Below the pieces are notes generated by a model. That model was not told the origin of the DNA, did not search any database, and saw only the letters and a list, made by a program, of their open reading frames with translations. A DNA stretch of 64,000 bases, taken from NCBI GenBank assembly GCA_018666775.1, contig JABIXC010000004.1:1-64000 (forward strand), written 5' to 3'. The translations under genes and the position numbers were made by a program. Below are positions 53,704-61,905 of this stretch, one piece after another. The stretch is from Rhodospirillales bacterium. Its GTDB lineage: Bacteria > Pseudomonadota > Alphaproteobacteria > SMXQ01. Each line of letters begins with the position of its first letter. Within the stretch, counting starts at the first letter, position 1.

Positions 53704-54324
53704 GTGGCAAACCACGGGCAAGGCGATGGCTTTACAGCGGCCATCGCTGCCATTGATGGGGTCAATGAACAAGACCCCAAATTGGAATCAACGCCAAACG
53801 GCGAAATCCCCGCTGCCCTTTTATACGGCCAGCGGATGAGCCGCTGGTTGTTGCAATTGGCACCCGATGCATCTGTGCCTTTGCGCCTTGCCGTGCGGGC
53901 CCAGCATGTCGGGCGCTGGAAAATTCCCCGGTCTGATTACCCAAAAGGCAGAGACGGCTATCTTCAATGGCGGATCGACCAAATGGCGGCCCACGCTGAA
54001 ACCGCAGGGGCGATATTGCTGGCGGTCGGGTTTGAAGCCCCTGTTATTTCCAAGGTTCAGGATTTATTGCAAAAGAAATCTCTGAAGCGTGACCCAGAAG
54101 CCCAAGCCCTGGAAGATGCAGCCTGTCTGGTGTTTCTGGAAACTGAATTTGATGCCTTTTCCGAACGCTATGACGATGACAAGGTTGTGGATATTTTGCA
54201 AAAAACATGGGCGAAAATGTCGGAAAATGGCCACGATCAGGCCGGCGCATTGGTCGCGCGCCTGTCTGAGAGAGGGCAGCAATTGGTTGAGCGTGCACTT
54301 TCCCCCCGGGGGGATAAAGCATAA
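53704..54324 (+). CDS. DUF4202 family protein
   Basis: A 206-residue all-helical protein matching the DUF4202 family by its motifs. ALLYGQRMSRWLLQLAPDAS is at about 38-57. LRLAVRAQHVGRWKIPRSDYPKGRDGYLQW spans about 60-90 (key residues R, H, W, R, Y, P). LEDAACLVFLETEFDAF lies at about 135-151, and KTWAKMSENGH in the tail. The His/Glu/Asp pattern resembles HD-type metal sites, but no activity is established. The start is GTG 53704, six bases after the cupin stop. Confidence 0.85.
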   Translation: MANHGQGDGFTAAIAAIDGVNEQDPKLESTPNGEIPAALLYGQRMSRWLLQLAPDASVPLRLAVRAQHVGRWKIPRSDYPKGRDGYLQWRIDQMAAHAETAGAILLAVGFEAPVISKVQDLLQKKSLKRDPEAQALEDAACLVFLETEFDAFSERYDDDKVVDILQKTWAKMSENGHDQAGALVARLSERGQQLVERALSPRGDKA

Positions 54325-54456
54325 AATTTTATCAATTGATGGCACTTGGCCCTCCAATGACATCTTTTGTTAAGTGATCGTTGATGAATTTTTGGCATAT
54401 ATGGTTCATTGATTAATGCGCAGCCAAAATCAATGCGTGAGTAGAGGGTTCATTCG

Positions 54457-54798
54457 GTGTCAATGATTTGTGAAGATAGGCTTACGACGGGCCGTGAGCG
54501 TCGCCGCCAAGTTCGCAATGCAATCAACCTTGATGGCCGGGTGAGCGTTTCAGGACGGTCTGTATCCTGCAAAATTCATAATATATCCAAGGGTGGTGCG
54601 TTGATTGATGCAATCGCTGCGTTTCGCATTGACGATAAAATAAATTTCGAAATTCCAGAATATGGTGCCCTTACGGCGCGCGTTGTCGGGGTTACCTCGA
54701 CGTCCATCGCCATGACCTTTGAAGATCACGATGAAGCATCCCTGGACACCTTCATTTCTGCGCGTCTTGAAATGCTCAAGGCGTCAATGACCGTCTGA
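54457..54798 (+). CDS. PilZ-domain protein
   Basis: A 113-residue single PilZ domain, the common cyclic-di-GMP receptor. The N-terminal RxxxR motif is in RERRRQVRNAINLDG (about 13-27) and the (D/N)xSxxG motif is NISKGGALID (about 42-51). The first motif position reads Asn instead of Asp, which is tolerated in many members. The start is GTG 54457; no strong ribosome site. Standing alone, it may tune motility or exopolysaccharide in response to c-di-GMP. Confidence 0.82.
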   Translation: MSMICEDRLTTGRERRRQVRNAINLDGRVSVSGRSVSCKIHNISKGGALIDAIAAFRIDDKINFEIPEYGALTARVVGVTSTSIAMTFEDHDEASLDTFISARLEMLKASMTV

Positions 54799-54938
54799 CA
54801 AACAGGCAGCTCCAGCCCGCATTAGTCCCCTTAAAACCTGCCCCTCCCTGTCAGTCAAATTGACTTTGTCATCCTTCGCCGCCATCATAAGTGCAACCAG
54901 ATATAAATCTGGATCATAAAGCCGTGGGAGGCAACATC

Positions 54939-56213
54939 ATGACCAACACAGGTAAGTTATTCGCGTGCGCAAGCGTTGCGTTTGCAGCAACATTGGCCCT
55001 GCCGGGACAGGCGACGGCCGATGCCGTTTCCGATGTCTTGAAGGGCAAAAAAGTTTCCATGTATATCAGTTCGGGCGCGGGCGGCACCAATGATGCCTAT
55101 GCCCGTATTGTTGCCCATCATCTGGGCAAACATCTGCCGGGGAACCCCCGGATTTTGCCGCGCAATCTGCCGGGCGCCAGTGGCCTCAGGGCGGCCAAGT
55201 TCCTGTATAATGTCGCGGCCAAGGATGGCACGATCATGGGTGTGGTGCAGCGTTCCGTTGCGGTGCAGCCGATCCTCGGCATCAAGGCAGCGAACTATGA
55301 TTCGTCCAAGTTCAACTGGGTGGGCAGCACCAATTCCGAAGTTTCCGCCGGCATTGTCTGGCACACATCTGCCGTTCAGTCTTTTGATCAAACCTTCAAG
55401 CAGACCCTGATCGTTGGGTCGTCGGGTATAGCATCGGATACCGGGGCTTTCCCAAGGGTGCTTAATTTCTTCCTCGGCACCAAATTCAAAATTATTCATG
55501 GCTACAAAAGTGGGTCCGATATTTCCCTGGCGCTGGAGCGCAAGGAAGTTCATGGCCGGCTGGGTTGGTCGTGGTCGTCCATCAAGAGCCGTGCCGCCAA
55601 GCAGCTTAAAAGTGGCAAGTTCAAGGTGATTGTCCAGATGGGCCTGAACAAGGCCCCGGATCTTGACGCGCCGCTGGCCCTTGATTTTGCCAAGACCCCT
55701 CAGGACCGCAAGGCCATGGAGGTGATCTTTGCCGCGACCACAATCGGTTGGCCGTCGCTGTTGCCCCCAGGTGTGCCGGCCAACATGGTCAAGGCCTATC
55801 GCACCGCATACCGGGCAACCATGAAGGACCCGGGTTTCCTGAAAAGCACCAAAAAGCGCCGTCTTCCGGTCAACCCGGTCTTTGGCGTGGAAATCCACAA
55901 AATTCTTGATCGGATCAAGGCTTTCCCCGCTGCCGATATCGCTCTGGCCCAGAAAGCCTATAATTCTGGAATGGGCAATGCGACGAAGGTCAGGCTGATC
56001 AAGGTCAGTGGCAAGATTTCGAAGGTCAACAAAAAGGGCTCGAAACTGACGCTGGCTTCCAGTGGCAAGAAGGTCAAGGGCCGGGTGTCACGACGCTCCA
56101 AGATCAAGATTGCTGGCAAAAAATCGAAGCGTAAAGCGCTTAAGGTTGGCATGAATTGCTCTATGTCGTTGGTGGCCAGTGGCGCAGTCGTTCACAAAAT
56201 GTCTTGTAAGTAA
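54939..56213 (+). CDS. TctC-like periplasmic binding protein with a basic C-terminal domain (copy E)
   Basis: 424 residues. The signal peptide ends near 28 (ATADAV). The body has YISSGAGGTNDAYARIVAHH and PRNLPGASGLRAAKF motifs and is the most diverged of the five. The C-terminal extra domain (about 358-424) keeps the frame GKISKVNKKG … SKIKIAGKKSKRKALKVGMNC … MSCK. The GMxC and final Cys are therefore conserved, though most other positions differ from copies B-D. GGGAGG precedes ATG 54939. An amidohydrolase gene follows after a strong hairpin, so ligand binding and this enzyme may be linked. Confidence 0.85.
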   Translation: MTNTGKLFACASVAFAATLALPGQATADAVSDVLKGKKVSMYISSGAGGTNDAYARIVAHHLGKHLPGNPRILPRNLPGASGLRAAKFLYNVAAKDGTIMGVVQRSVAVQPILGIKAANYDSSKFNWVGSTNSEVSAGIVWHTSAVQSFDQTFKQTLIVGSSGIASDTGAFPRVLNFFLGTKFKIIHGYKSGSDISLALERKEVHGRLGWSWSSIKSRAAKQLKSGKFKVIVQMGLNKAPDLDAPLALDFAKTPQDRKAMEVIFAATTIGWPSLLPPGVPANMVKAYRTAYRATMKDPGFLKSTKKRRLPVNPVFGVEIHKILDRIKAFPAADIALAQKAYNSGMGNATKVRLIKVSGKISKVNKKGSKLTLASSGKKVKGRVSRRSKIKIAGKKSKRKALKVGMNCSMSLVASGAVVHKMSCK

Positions 56214-56222
56214 CCATCATAG

Positions 56223-56255
56223 CGGGGCGGGCGGAAACGCTCGCCCCGTATTCTT
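56223..56255 (+). terminator. GAAA-loop hairpin after TctC-like gene E
   Basis: GGGGCGGGCG-GAAA-CGCTCGCCCC, nine of ten pairs, followed by GTATTCTTT. It is 10 bases after the stop codon. The downstream amidohydrolase starts soon after, so it may act as a partial terminator or attenuator between the two genes. Confidence 0.75.
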
Positions 56256-56269
56256 TAGGGAGGATGCTT

Positions 56270-57379
56270 ATGCTAACCATTGATACCGATTCCCATCTCA
56301 GGGATGAATATGTTTGGGATGAAATTTATGATCTCAAAGGTGAATTTGCCGACAAAAAGCCAAAGAAAATATCGACCGGCAAATATCCCATCGACAACAA
56401 ATTTGAATATTCCTTCTTCCCTTGGACGAAAAAGGAAGAGAAATCTTACAACCACCACTGGATTTATCATCCCGATGATAATTTCATGGATGGTGAAATG
56501 GCTGAGCGTCAAATTGGCGGGTACGACATGGATGTCCGGCTCAAGCACAATGACATCGCCCAGGTCCAGTACCAGATGATCTTTCCCACCAACATCACCG
56601 CCCCCGCCACGGCACCCGGTCCCTTGGGTGCCGCATTGGCACGATGTTACAACGACTGGGTCAAGAAACTGGTTGCAGGCAAGGAAGATCGGCTATGGCC
56701 GGTTGGGATCATGCCTGCGGGTCATCCCGAAGCCATGGCCGCAGAAGCCGAATACTGCGTCAATGTTTTGGGCTTTAAGGCTTTGCACATGGCGTGCTTC
56801 ACCGAAGAACACACGGTTGATGATGAATGCTATCACAACTTCTATGCCACCGTGGAAAAGCTGGGCGTGCCGTTGTTTGCCCATCCCAATTCACGCGGTC
56901 CATCCCAGAGCAAGTTCAGCACCTTTACTCAAATTCATGCGTTGGGCCGTCCGTTCAACAGCTGCATGGTTTTGATGGGCATGGTGCTGGGGGGGATTTT
57001 CGACAAATTCCCGAAGCTCCAGGTGGTGTTCTTTGAATGCACGGCGGAATGGCCGCTGTATTGGATGCATCGCATGGATGATGATCACAAATTTACCGAC
57101 AGGCCTATCTTCAGAGACCATGGCATGGGGCAAATAGAGCACCTGCCGTCTTACTATATGAAGAAAAACTGCTGGTATTCGTGTGAATCCGATGAAGGAC
57201 CCATGACCCAGACGATTGAGGAAATTGGTGCGGATCGCATTTTGTTTGCATCCGATTATCCTCATTTTGACAGTGAATATCCCAACACCGTGCCTGATAT
57301 TATGGCGAACACGGGCATTTCGGATAAGCACAAGGAAATGATTTTTGGCAAAAATGCAGAAGTTCTTCTGAACCTCTAG
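56270..57379 (+). CDS. Amidohydrolase-2 family protein
   Basis: A 369-residue TIM-barrel metal enzyme. The N-terminal metal motif is LTIDTDSHLRDEY (about 2-14). Later motifs are YQMIFPTNIT, VGIMPAGHPEAMAAEAEYC, KLGVPLFAHPNSRGPSQS, VVFFECTAEWPLYWMHRMD and RILFASDYPHFDSEYPN (about 324-340), containing the metal-site Asp. The pattern belongs to the decarboxylase/hydrolase branch that includes ACMSD-like enzymes. GGGAGG lies seven bases before ATG 56270; ATG 56264 is too close to it. It follows a TctC-like binding protein, and a strong terminator follows. Confidence 0.88.
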   Translation: MLTIDTDSHLRDEYVWDEIYDLKGEFADKKPKKISTGKYPIDNKFEYSFFPWTKKEEKSYNHHWIYHPDDNFMDGEMAERQIGGYDMDVRLKHNDIAQVQYQMIFPTNITAPATAPGPLGAALARCYNDWVKKLVAGKEDRLWPVGIMPAGHPEAMAAEAEYCVNVLGFKALHMACFTEEHTVDDECYHNFYATVEKLGVPLFAHPNSRGPSQSKFSTFTQIHALGRPFNSCMVLMGMVLGGIFDKFPKLQVVFFECTAEWPLYWMHRMDDDHKFTDRPIFRDHGMGQIEHLPSYYMKKNCWYSCESDEGPMTQTIEEIGADRILFASDYPHFDSEYPNTVPDIMANTGISDKHKEMIFGKNAEVLLNL

Positions 57380-57393
57380 CTGAAGCCGGATTT

Positions 57394-57427
57394 AAAAAAC
57401 GGGCATCACATCGGTGCCCGTTTTTTT
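57394..57427 (+). terminator. Terminator after the amidohydrolase
   Basis: AAAAAACGGGCATCAC … GGTGCCCGTTTTTTT: an inverted repeat of at least seven pairs (CGGGCAT/C with GGTGCCCG), flanked by A and T runs. It lies 15 bases after the stop at 57379. Confidence 0.88.
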
Positions 57428-57497
57428 GTGTTTTGTGAATTGCCCCATGGGCATTACATTTCATAATAATCAATTATAAAAATCAGGGAGGGGCCTT

Positions 57498-58199
57498 ATG
57501 ACAGAAGAAATCACACTCACCGTTGAAGGCGAGGAAATCAAAGCGATCTTTGCAACACCGGAAGGCGAAGGCCCATTTCCAGGCATTGTGCTGACCTATC
57601 ATAAGGGGGGGATGGATCCTTTCACCCATTGGCTGGCCGATGATCTTGCCAGAGCGGGCTTCGTGACCGTTTGCCCGGATCATTTCCACTGGTTGCCCGA
57701 AGGGGTCAGCACCGATGACCGCAAGGATCATCTCTTTGACACGCGGATCGCGGCTGATCTTGCCGTATCGCGGGGGTATCTTGAATGTCTGGACAGTGTG
57801 AATGGCGATAGCATCGGCATCGTTGGCCATTGCATGGGGGGGCGGAATGCCTTTTTAGGCATTGGCGTTGATCCCCATTATCAGGCCGCCTGCATTTGGT
57901 ATTCCGGTGGCATGTTCCGGGCCCAGGGCGGCGACGGCCCCAGCCCGTTTGACCGGTTGGAGAATGTCACCTGTCCGGTGATGGGATTCTTTGGCAACAA
58001 TGATAAAAATCCATCGCCCGATGATGTGAGCAAATTTGATGCGGCCCTGACGGCGGCCGGTGCCGAACATGAATTTCACCAATATGATAATACAGGCCAT
58101 GGCTTTATGGACCCCGACCATGACGGGGCTTACGTGGAATCATCGGCCAAGGATTCGTGGGGCCGGGCGCTTAAATTCCTGACGGAAAAACTGGCTTAA
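57498..58199 (+). CDS. Dienelactone hydrolase family protein
   Basis: A 233-residue alpha/beta hydrolase of the DLH type. The nucleophile elbow GIVGHCMGGRNAF (Cys near 119) is the dienelactone-hydrolase signature. The triad continues with Asp in the MGFFGNNDKNPSPDD region and His in YDNTGHGFMDPDH (about 203). Family members hydrolyse dienelactones from chlorocatechol cleavage as well as other esters. AGGGAGG precedes the ATG. It runs convergent to a small HicA-like gene (4-base overlap). The substrate is not fixed by the sequence. Confidence 0.88.
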   Translation: MTEEITLTVEGEEIKAIFATPEGEGPFPGIVLTYHKGGMDPFTHWLADDLARAGFVTVCPDHFHWLPEGVSTDDRKDHLFDTRIAADLAVSRGYLECLDSVNGDSIGIVGHCMGGRNAFLGIGVDPHYQAACIWYSGGMFRAQGGDGPSPFDRLENVTCPVMGFFGNNDKNPSPDDVSKFDAALTAAGAEHEFHQYDNTGHGFMDPDHDGAYVESSAKDSWGRALKFLTEKLA

Positions 58200-58393
58200 A
58201 AGGCGTCTTCCATCCCGGCCGCACGAAGGATGGCATTGGCATCAAAGCTTGTGGTGATCGGGCCAGAAAAAGTGAAGCGTTGGTTCAGGTGGGGGGAAAA
58301 CCAGATTTCCGTATTTTCCCGTTCATCTGCATCAATGCGATAACATCCGGCTCTGATCAGTCTTTCCCGCAATGCGGTGTCGATTTGTCCCAT
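58196..58393 (-). CDS. HicA-family toxin-like protein with key residues missing
   Basis: 65 residues. The C-terminal half ENTEIWFSPHLNQRFTFSGP … DANAILRAAGM follows the pattern of alphaproteobacterial HicA toxins (…DHEIWxSPxxxRxxTV…ANxIxKqAGL…F). Here the catalytic-loop His (DHEIW) is Thr (NTEIW), and the downstream SRHTAN region reads TSFDAN, so a second His is missing as well. No HicB-like antitoxin gene is adjacent on either side. It is probably a degenerate or repurposed toxin gene, translated from ATG 58393, and it overlaps the dienelactone hydrolase stop by four bases. Confidence 0.62.
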   Translation of the reverse strand: MGQIDTALRERLIRAGCYRIDADERENTEIWFSPHLNQRFTFSGPITTSFDANAILRAAGMEDAF

Positions 58394-58558
58394 TTTGATC
58401 TGTCCTGTGATGGTCCAGTTCTAATGTGAACGCCTGTTGGGCCATTATTCCATGCCTGTGGCTACGGTCAATGTTCATCAATGTTTGCTCAACTTGACAA
58501 TGGTCAGGTGAACGCCGAATATCTGCGCAAATTATAAAAAATTCAGGGAGTAGCCCAC

Positions 58559-60631
58559 GTGTTCCGGTCACCTGCACCGATTTTTAATGCCGCCAGTATT
58601 GCCATTGTTGGTGCCTCTGACAGAGCCAAATGGCCCAGCACAATTTGGTCCAATCTAAAAGATTTTGGGTATTCCGGGACGGTCTATCCCATCAATCCCC
58701 GCCGCGAAGAAGTGTTTGGGGTGCCGTGCTATCCCGATTTTGCATCCCTGCCTGAACCGGTAGAGCTGGGGCTTGTCATTGTGCCGGCAAAGGCCGTCCA
58801 GGGCGTGTTGGAAGATGGGGTTAAAAACGGCCTGAAGGCGGCCGGGGTTTATGCCGGACACATCGGCGAAGGGGTTGACCCAGAAGTGATTGCCCGGGGC
58901 GATGCGCTTCAGGCCCTGTGTGATGAAACCGGATTGTTGGTCGGTGGCCCCAATTGCATGGGTGGTATTGGCTACCGGGAAAAAAGCTTTCTCTATCCCA
59001 ATGCAGGATTATGCCATGCGGCACCGGGATCGGTGGGGGCCGTTTTTCAATCCGGTGGCACCATGCAGTTCTGGGTTTCCACGGCCCTGTCACGGGGCAT
59101 GCGTTTTTCATACGCGGTATCCACGGGCAATGAGCTGGGCCTTGATCTGGCCGATTACATCAATTTTTTCGTCGATGACCCAGAAACCAAAAGCATCGTT
59201 TTGTTCATCGAAGGCATTCGCCGCGTAGACGTATTTAAAGAAGCCTGTGCCCGGGCACTGGCTGCTAATAAACCTATTCTTGCCATCAAGACTGGCCGGA
59301 CCCAGCGTTCCCGCGATGCGGCACGCTCCCATACCGGGGCTATTGGCGGGGACTGGGCCGGGTTTGAAGCCTTGTGTGAACGCTATGGCATCATCAATTG
59401 TGAAAGCCTTGATGATATGATCGAAATGGCCTTGGTCTTCCAACAAGACCGCCTGCCCAAAGGACCGAATATCGGTTTTGTCACTACATCGGGTGGGACG
59501 GTGGATTTGCTTTATGATTATGCCGAAGCCGAAGGCGCGGCCATGCCGGCCTATGGGCCAGAAACCGTAGAAGGCATTCGTCCACACATTCCGGCTGAAA
59601 TGACGCCAAAAAATCCACTCGATTGTGGCATCCCGGCGGGCAGTCAGACGCTGGCTGATATCTGTGAGGTGGTACTGAAAGACAAATCTGTGGACATGCT
59701 GGCTTTGGCCGCCCAAATATCGCCGGGACGCACCGATATCGGTGCAGCCGCCCCCATCAAGGCGTTGCTGGACAAAACCGATATGCCGATTGTTGGCTTT
59801 GGCCGCATGCGCTATCCCATGGATGAAAGCGGCGTTGAATTTCAGGACCAAATGGGCATCCCGTATATTCAGGGGTTGGTTGAAACCTTGCGTTCATTAA
59901 ATGCACTGGCCTTTTATGGTGCGAGGGCGGGCGACGCAGTCGATCTGCCCGAACCGCCAAAGGGTCTGGCTGAAAATCTTGAAGGCACAGCATTTGATGC
60001 ATTGCTGGAATCTAATAACATTACCTTGCCCAAAAGCGCCTTGGTAAAAGATGCCGAAGCGGCAGTTAAGGCCGCCAAGCAAATCGGGTTCCCGGTGGTT
60101 TTAAAAGTGGTGGCCCCGGCGTTCTCCCACAAGACCGAAGTGGGCGGCGTGCTGGTTGGGCTGGACACAGAAAATGCGGTTGAAGAGGGGGTAGAGACCC
60201 TTGCCACGCGCATACACGCTGTCGATGCCAATGCCGAAATAACCGGCTATCTGGTTCAGGAAATGGTTTCCGGCGTTGAAATGATCATGGGGTGCCGTGA
60301 AGATCCGCTTTATGGCCCGGTGATTTTATTGGGCACCGGCGGCATTTTGGTGGAATTGATGAATGATGCGGTCATGCGTTTGCTGCCCGTTACCAAAGAC
60401 AATGTGCGTGCCATGATCGATGAACTAAAAGGCAAGAAATTGCTGGAAGGGTTCCGGGGTGCCGCCCCTGCAGACATGGATGCGCTGGTTTCTGCCGTGG
60501 TTGGTCTGGGCCAGGTTTATCTGGATCATCGCCATGTGCTGGCCGATCTTGAGGTCAACCCGTTGATCGTGCGCCCCGAAGGGCGCGGTGTTGCTGCAGT
60601 GGATGTCAGGCCTGTTTTGCATGAAGACTAG
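58559..60631 (+). CDS. ADP-forming acyl-CoA synthetase (alpha-beta fusion)
   Basis: 690 residues. An N-terminal CoA-binding Rossmann domain (about 10-130: SIAIVGASDRAKWPSTIWS) is followed by a ligase-CoA region with the phospho-His motif RDAARSHTGAIGGDW (about 250-264). A C-terminal ATP-grasp domain starts around 475 (LLESNNITLPKSALV … FPVVLKVVAPAFSHKTEVGG). The order alpha then beta is that of the NDP-forming acetyl-CoA synthetase/Pat family. It activates a carboxylic acid to its CoA thioester, with ADP formed, or works in reverse to make ATP. GTG 58559 has CAGGGAG upstream. It leads an acyl-CoA run: dehydrogenase, hydratase-lyase-like and 6PGDH-like genes follow. Confidence 0.9.
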   Translation: MFRSPAPIFNAASIAIVGASDRAKWPSTIWSNLKDFGYSGTVYPINPRREEVFGVPCYPDFASLPEPVELGLVIVPAKAVQGVLEDGVKNGLKAAGVYAGHIGEGVDPEVIARGDALQALCDETGLLVGGPNCMGGIGYREKSFLYPNAGLCHAAPGSVGAVFQSGGTMQFWVSTALSRGMRFSYAVSTGNELGLDLADYINFFVDDPETKSIVLFIEGIRRVDVFKEACARALAANKPILAIKTGRTQRSRDAARSHTGAIGGDWAGFEALCERYGIINCESLDDMIEMALVFQQDRLPKGPNIGFVTTSGGTVDLLYDYAEAEGAAMPAYGPETVEGIRPHIPAEMTPKNPLDCGIPAGSQTLADICEVVLKDKSVDMLALAAQISPGRTDIGAAAPIKALLDKTDMPIVGFGRMRYPMDESGVEFQDQMGIPYIQGLVETLRSLNALAFYGARAGDAVDLPEPPKGLAENLEGTAFDALLESNNITLPKSALVKDAEAAVKAAKQIGFPVVLKVVAPAFSHKTEVGGVLVGLDTENAVEEGVETLATRIHAVDANAEITGYLVQEMVSGVEMIMGCREDPLYGPVILLGTGGILVELMNDAVMRLLPVTKDNVRAMIDELKGKKLLEGFRGAAPADMDALVSAVVGLGQVYLDHRHVLADLEVNPLIVRPEGRGVAAVDVRPVLHED

Positions 60632-60644
60632 AAAGGATTCTTGA

Positions 60645-61808
60645 ATGAGTTTCGAGCTGCCCGAAGAATTAAAAATGTTGCAAGCGCAACTGCGCCGTTA
60701 TGTCGATGCGGAAATGATCCCGGTCGAGCTTGAAACCTGTGACGTTGTGACGCTAAAGCCCGAATTTAAGGCAAAATTTGCAGAGGACGCAAAGAAGCTT
60801 GGGCTTTGGTTGATGGATGTGCCCGAAGAATTTGGTGGCCAGGGCATGGGCGTGCTGGCCACGGTCGTGGTGACAGAACAGATCGCCCGGACCACGGCGC
60901 TGCCCGCGCGCGGGGGCCATTTTACCGGACCAAGCGTGCGCGCCATTTTGTTTGAACTCTCAGACGATATGAAAGAACGCTATCTCTATCCCGTCATCCG
61001 GGGAGAAAAATTGACGTGCTTTGGGCAAACCGAACCCGATGCGGGGTCTGATCCTGGCTCCATGCGCACCTTTGCTGAACACGCCGACGATGGCACTGAT
61101 GATTACATCATTAATGGGGTGAAGCGGTTTATCACCGGTGCGGGCAATGCCGATTTTATCCAGTTGATGGTGGCAACAGACCGTGAAAAAGGCTCTCACG
61201 GCGGGATATCGTGCTTCATCGTTGATATGGATACGCCGGGTGTGAAACTGGGTACCCAATATGAAACCATGATGGGGGATAAACCCTGGGAAATAATTTT
61301 CGATAATGTCCGCGTGCCAGCCAGCCAGCGGATTGGGGCTGAAGGTGAGGGATTTAAATTGGGCCAGCGCTGGTTGGGGGCAGGACGCCTTCGCCACGGT
61401 GCCCGTGCTTTGGGTGTGGCGGAACGCTGCATTGAAATGATGACCTCTTATGCCAAACAGCGCGTGACCTTTGGCAAGCCTTTGTCAGACCGCCAAGCAA
61501 TTCAGTGGATGATTGCCGATTCCTTCGTGGAATTGCATGCCGCACGGTTGATGGTCTATCACGCCGCATCAAAGGCCGATGCCGGTGAAGAATTTCGCCA
61601 AGAAGCCTATATGAGCAAATACTATGCCGACGAAATGGCCTTCAGAGTGGCCGATCGTTGCATGCAGGTCCATGGCGGCATTGCCCTGACCACGGATTTA
61701 CCGATTGAGCGTTTCTGGCGTCAGCAAAGAAGTTTCCGCATCACCGAGGGGGCATCTGAGGTCATGAAAATGGTCATCGCCCGTGGCATCCTCCGCGATT
61801 ATGGCTAA
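60645..61808 (+). CDS. Acyl-CoA dehydrogenase
   Basis: A 387-residue acyl-CoA dehydrogenase. Motifs are CFGQTEPDAGSDPGSMRTFA (about 127-145; FAD/substrate), KRFITGAGNADFIQLMVATD, the FDNVRVPASQRIG region and the C-terminal VADRCMQVHGGIALTTDLPIERFWRQQRS (fragment about 338-362). It lies 13 bases after the acyl-CoA synthetase and 97 before the crotonase-family gene, so it probably oxidises the CoA thioester made upstream. AAAGGA precedes the ATG. Chain length and exact substrate are unknown. Confidence 0.92.
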   Translation: MSFELPEELKMLQAQLRRYVDAEMIPVELETCDVVTLKPEFKAKFAEDAKKLGLWLMDVPEEFGGQGMGVLATVVVTEQIARTTALPARGGHFTGPSVRAILFELSDDMKERYLYPVIRGEKLTCFGQTEPDAGSDPGSMRTFAEHADDGTDDYIINGVKRFITGAGNADFIQLMVATDREKGSHGGISCFIVDMDTPGVKLGTQYETMMGDKPWEIIFDNVRVPASQRIGAEGEGFKLGQRWLGAGRLRHGARALGVAERCIEMMTSYAKQRVTFGKPLSDRQAIQWMIADSFVELHAARLMVYHAASKADAGEEFRQEAYMSKYYADEMAFRVADRCMQVHGGIALTTDLPIERFWRQQRSFRITEGASEVMKMVIARGILRDYG

Positions 61809-61905
61809 ACCCGAATTCCAGTGTGTCCGGCGCTATTGCTATGGCGGGGGTACGCTGATATTTTTAATGCAAATCAACAATCAATAATAAAGGGAGTACC
61901 AATCA

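Noticed and set aside
54957-55898. A 313-codon minus-strand frame opposite TctC-like gene E
   Set aside because: It is antisense to a clear signal-peptide protein and has no ribosome site or recognisable motif.
59108-59851. A 247-codon minus-strand frame inside the acyl-CoA synthetase
   Set aside because: Antisense to an evident enzyme, with no domain pattern.
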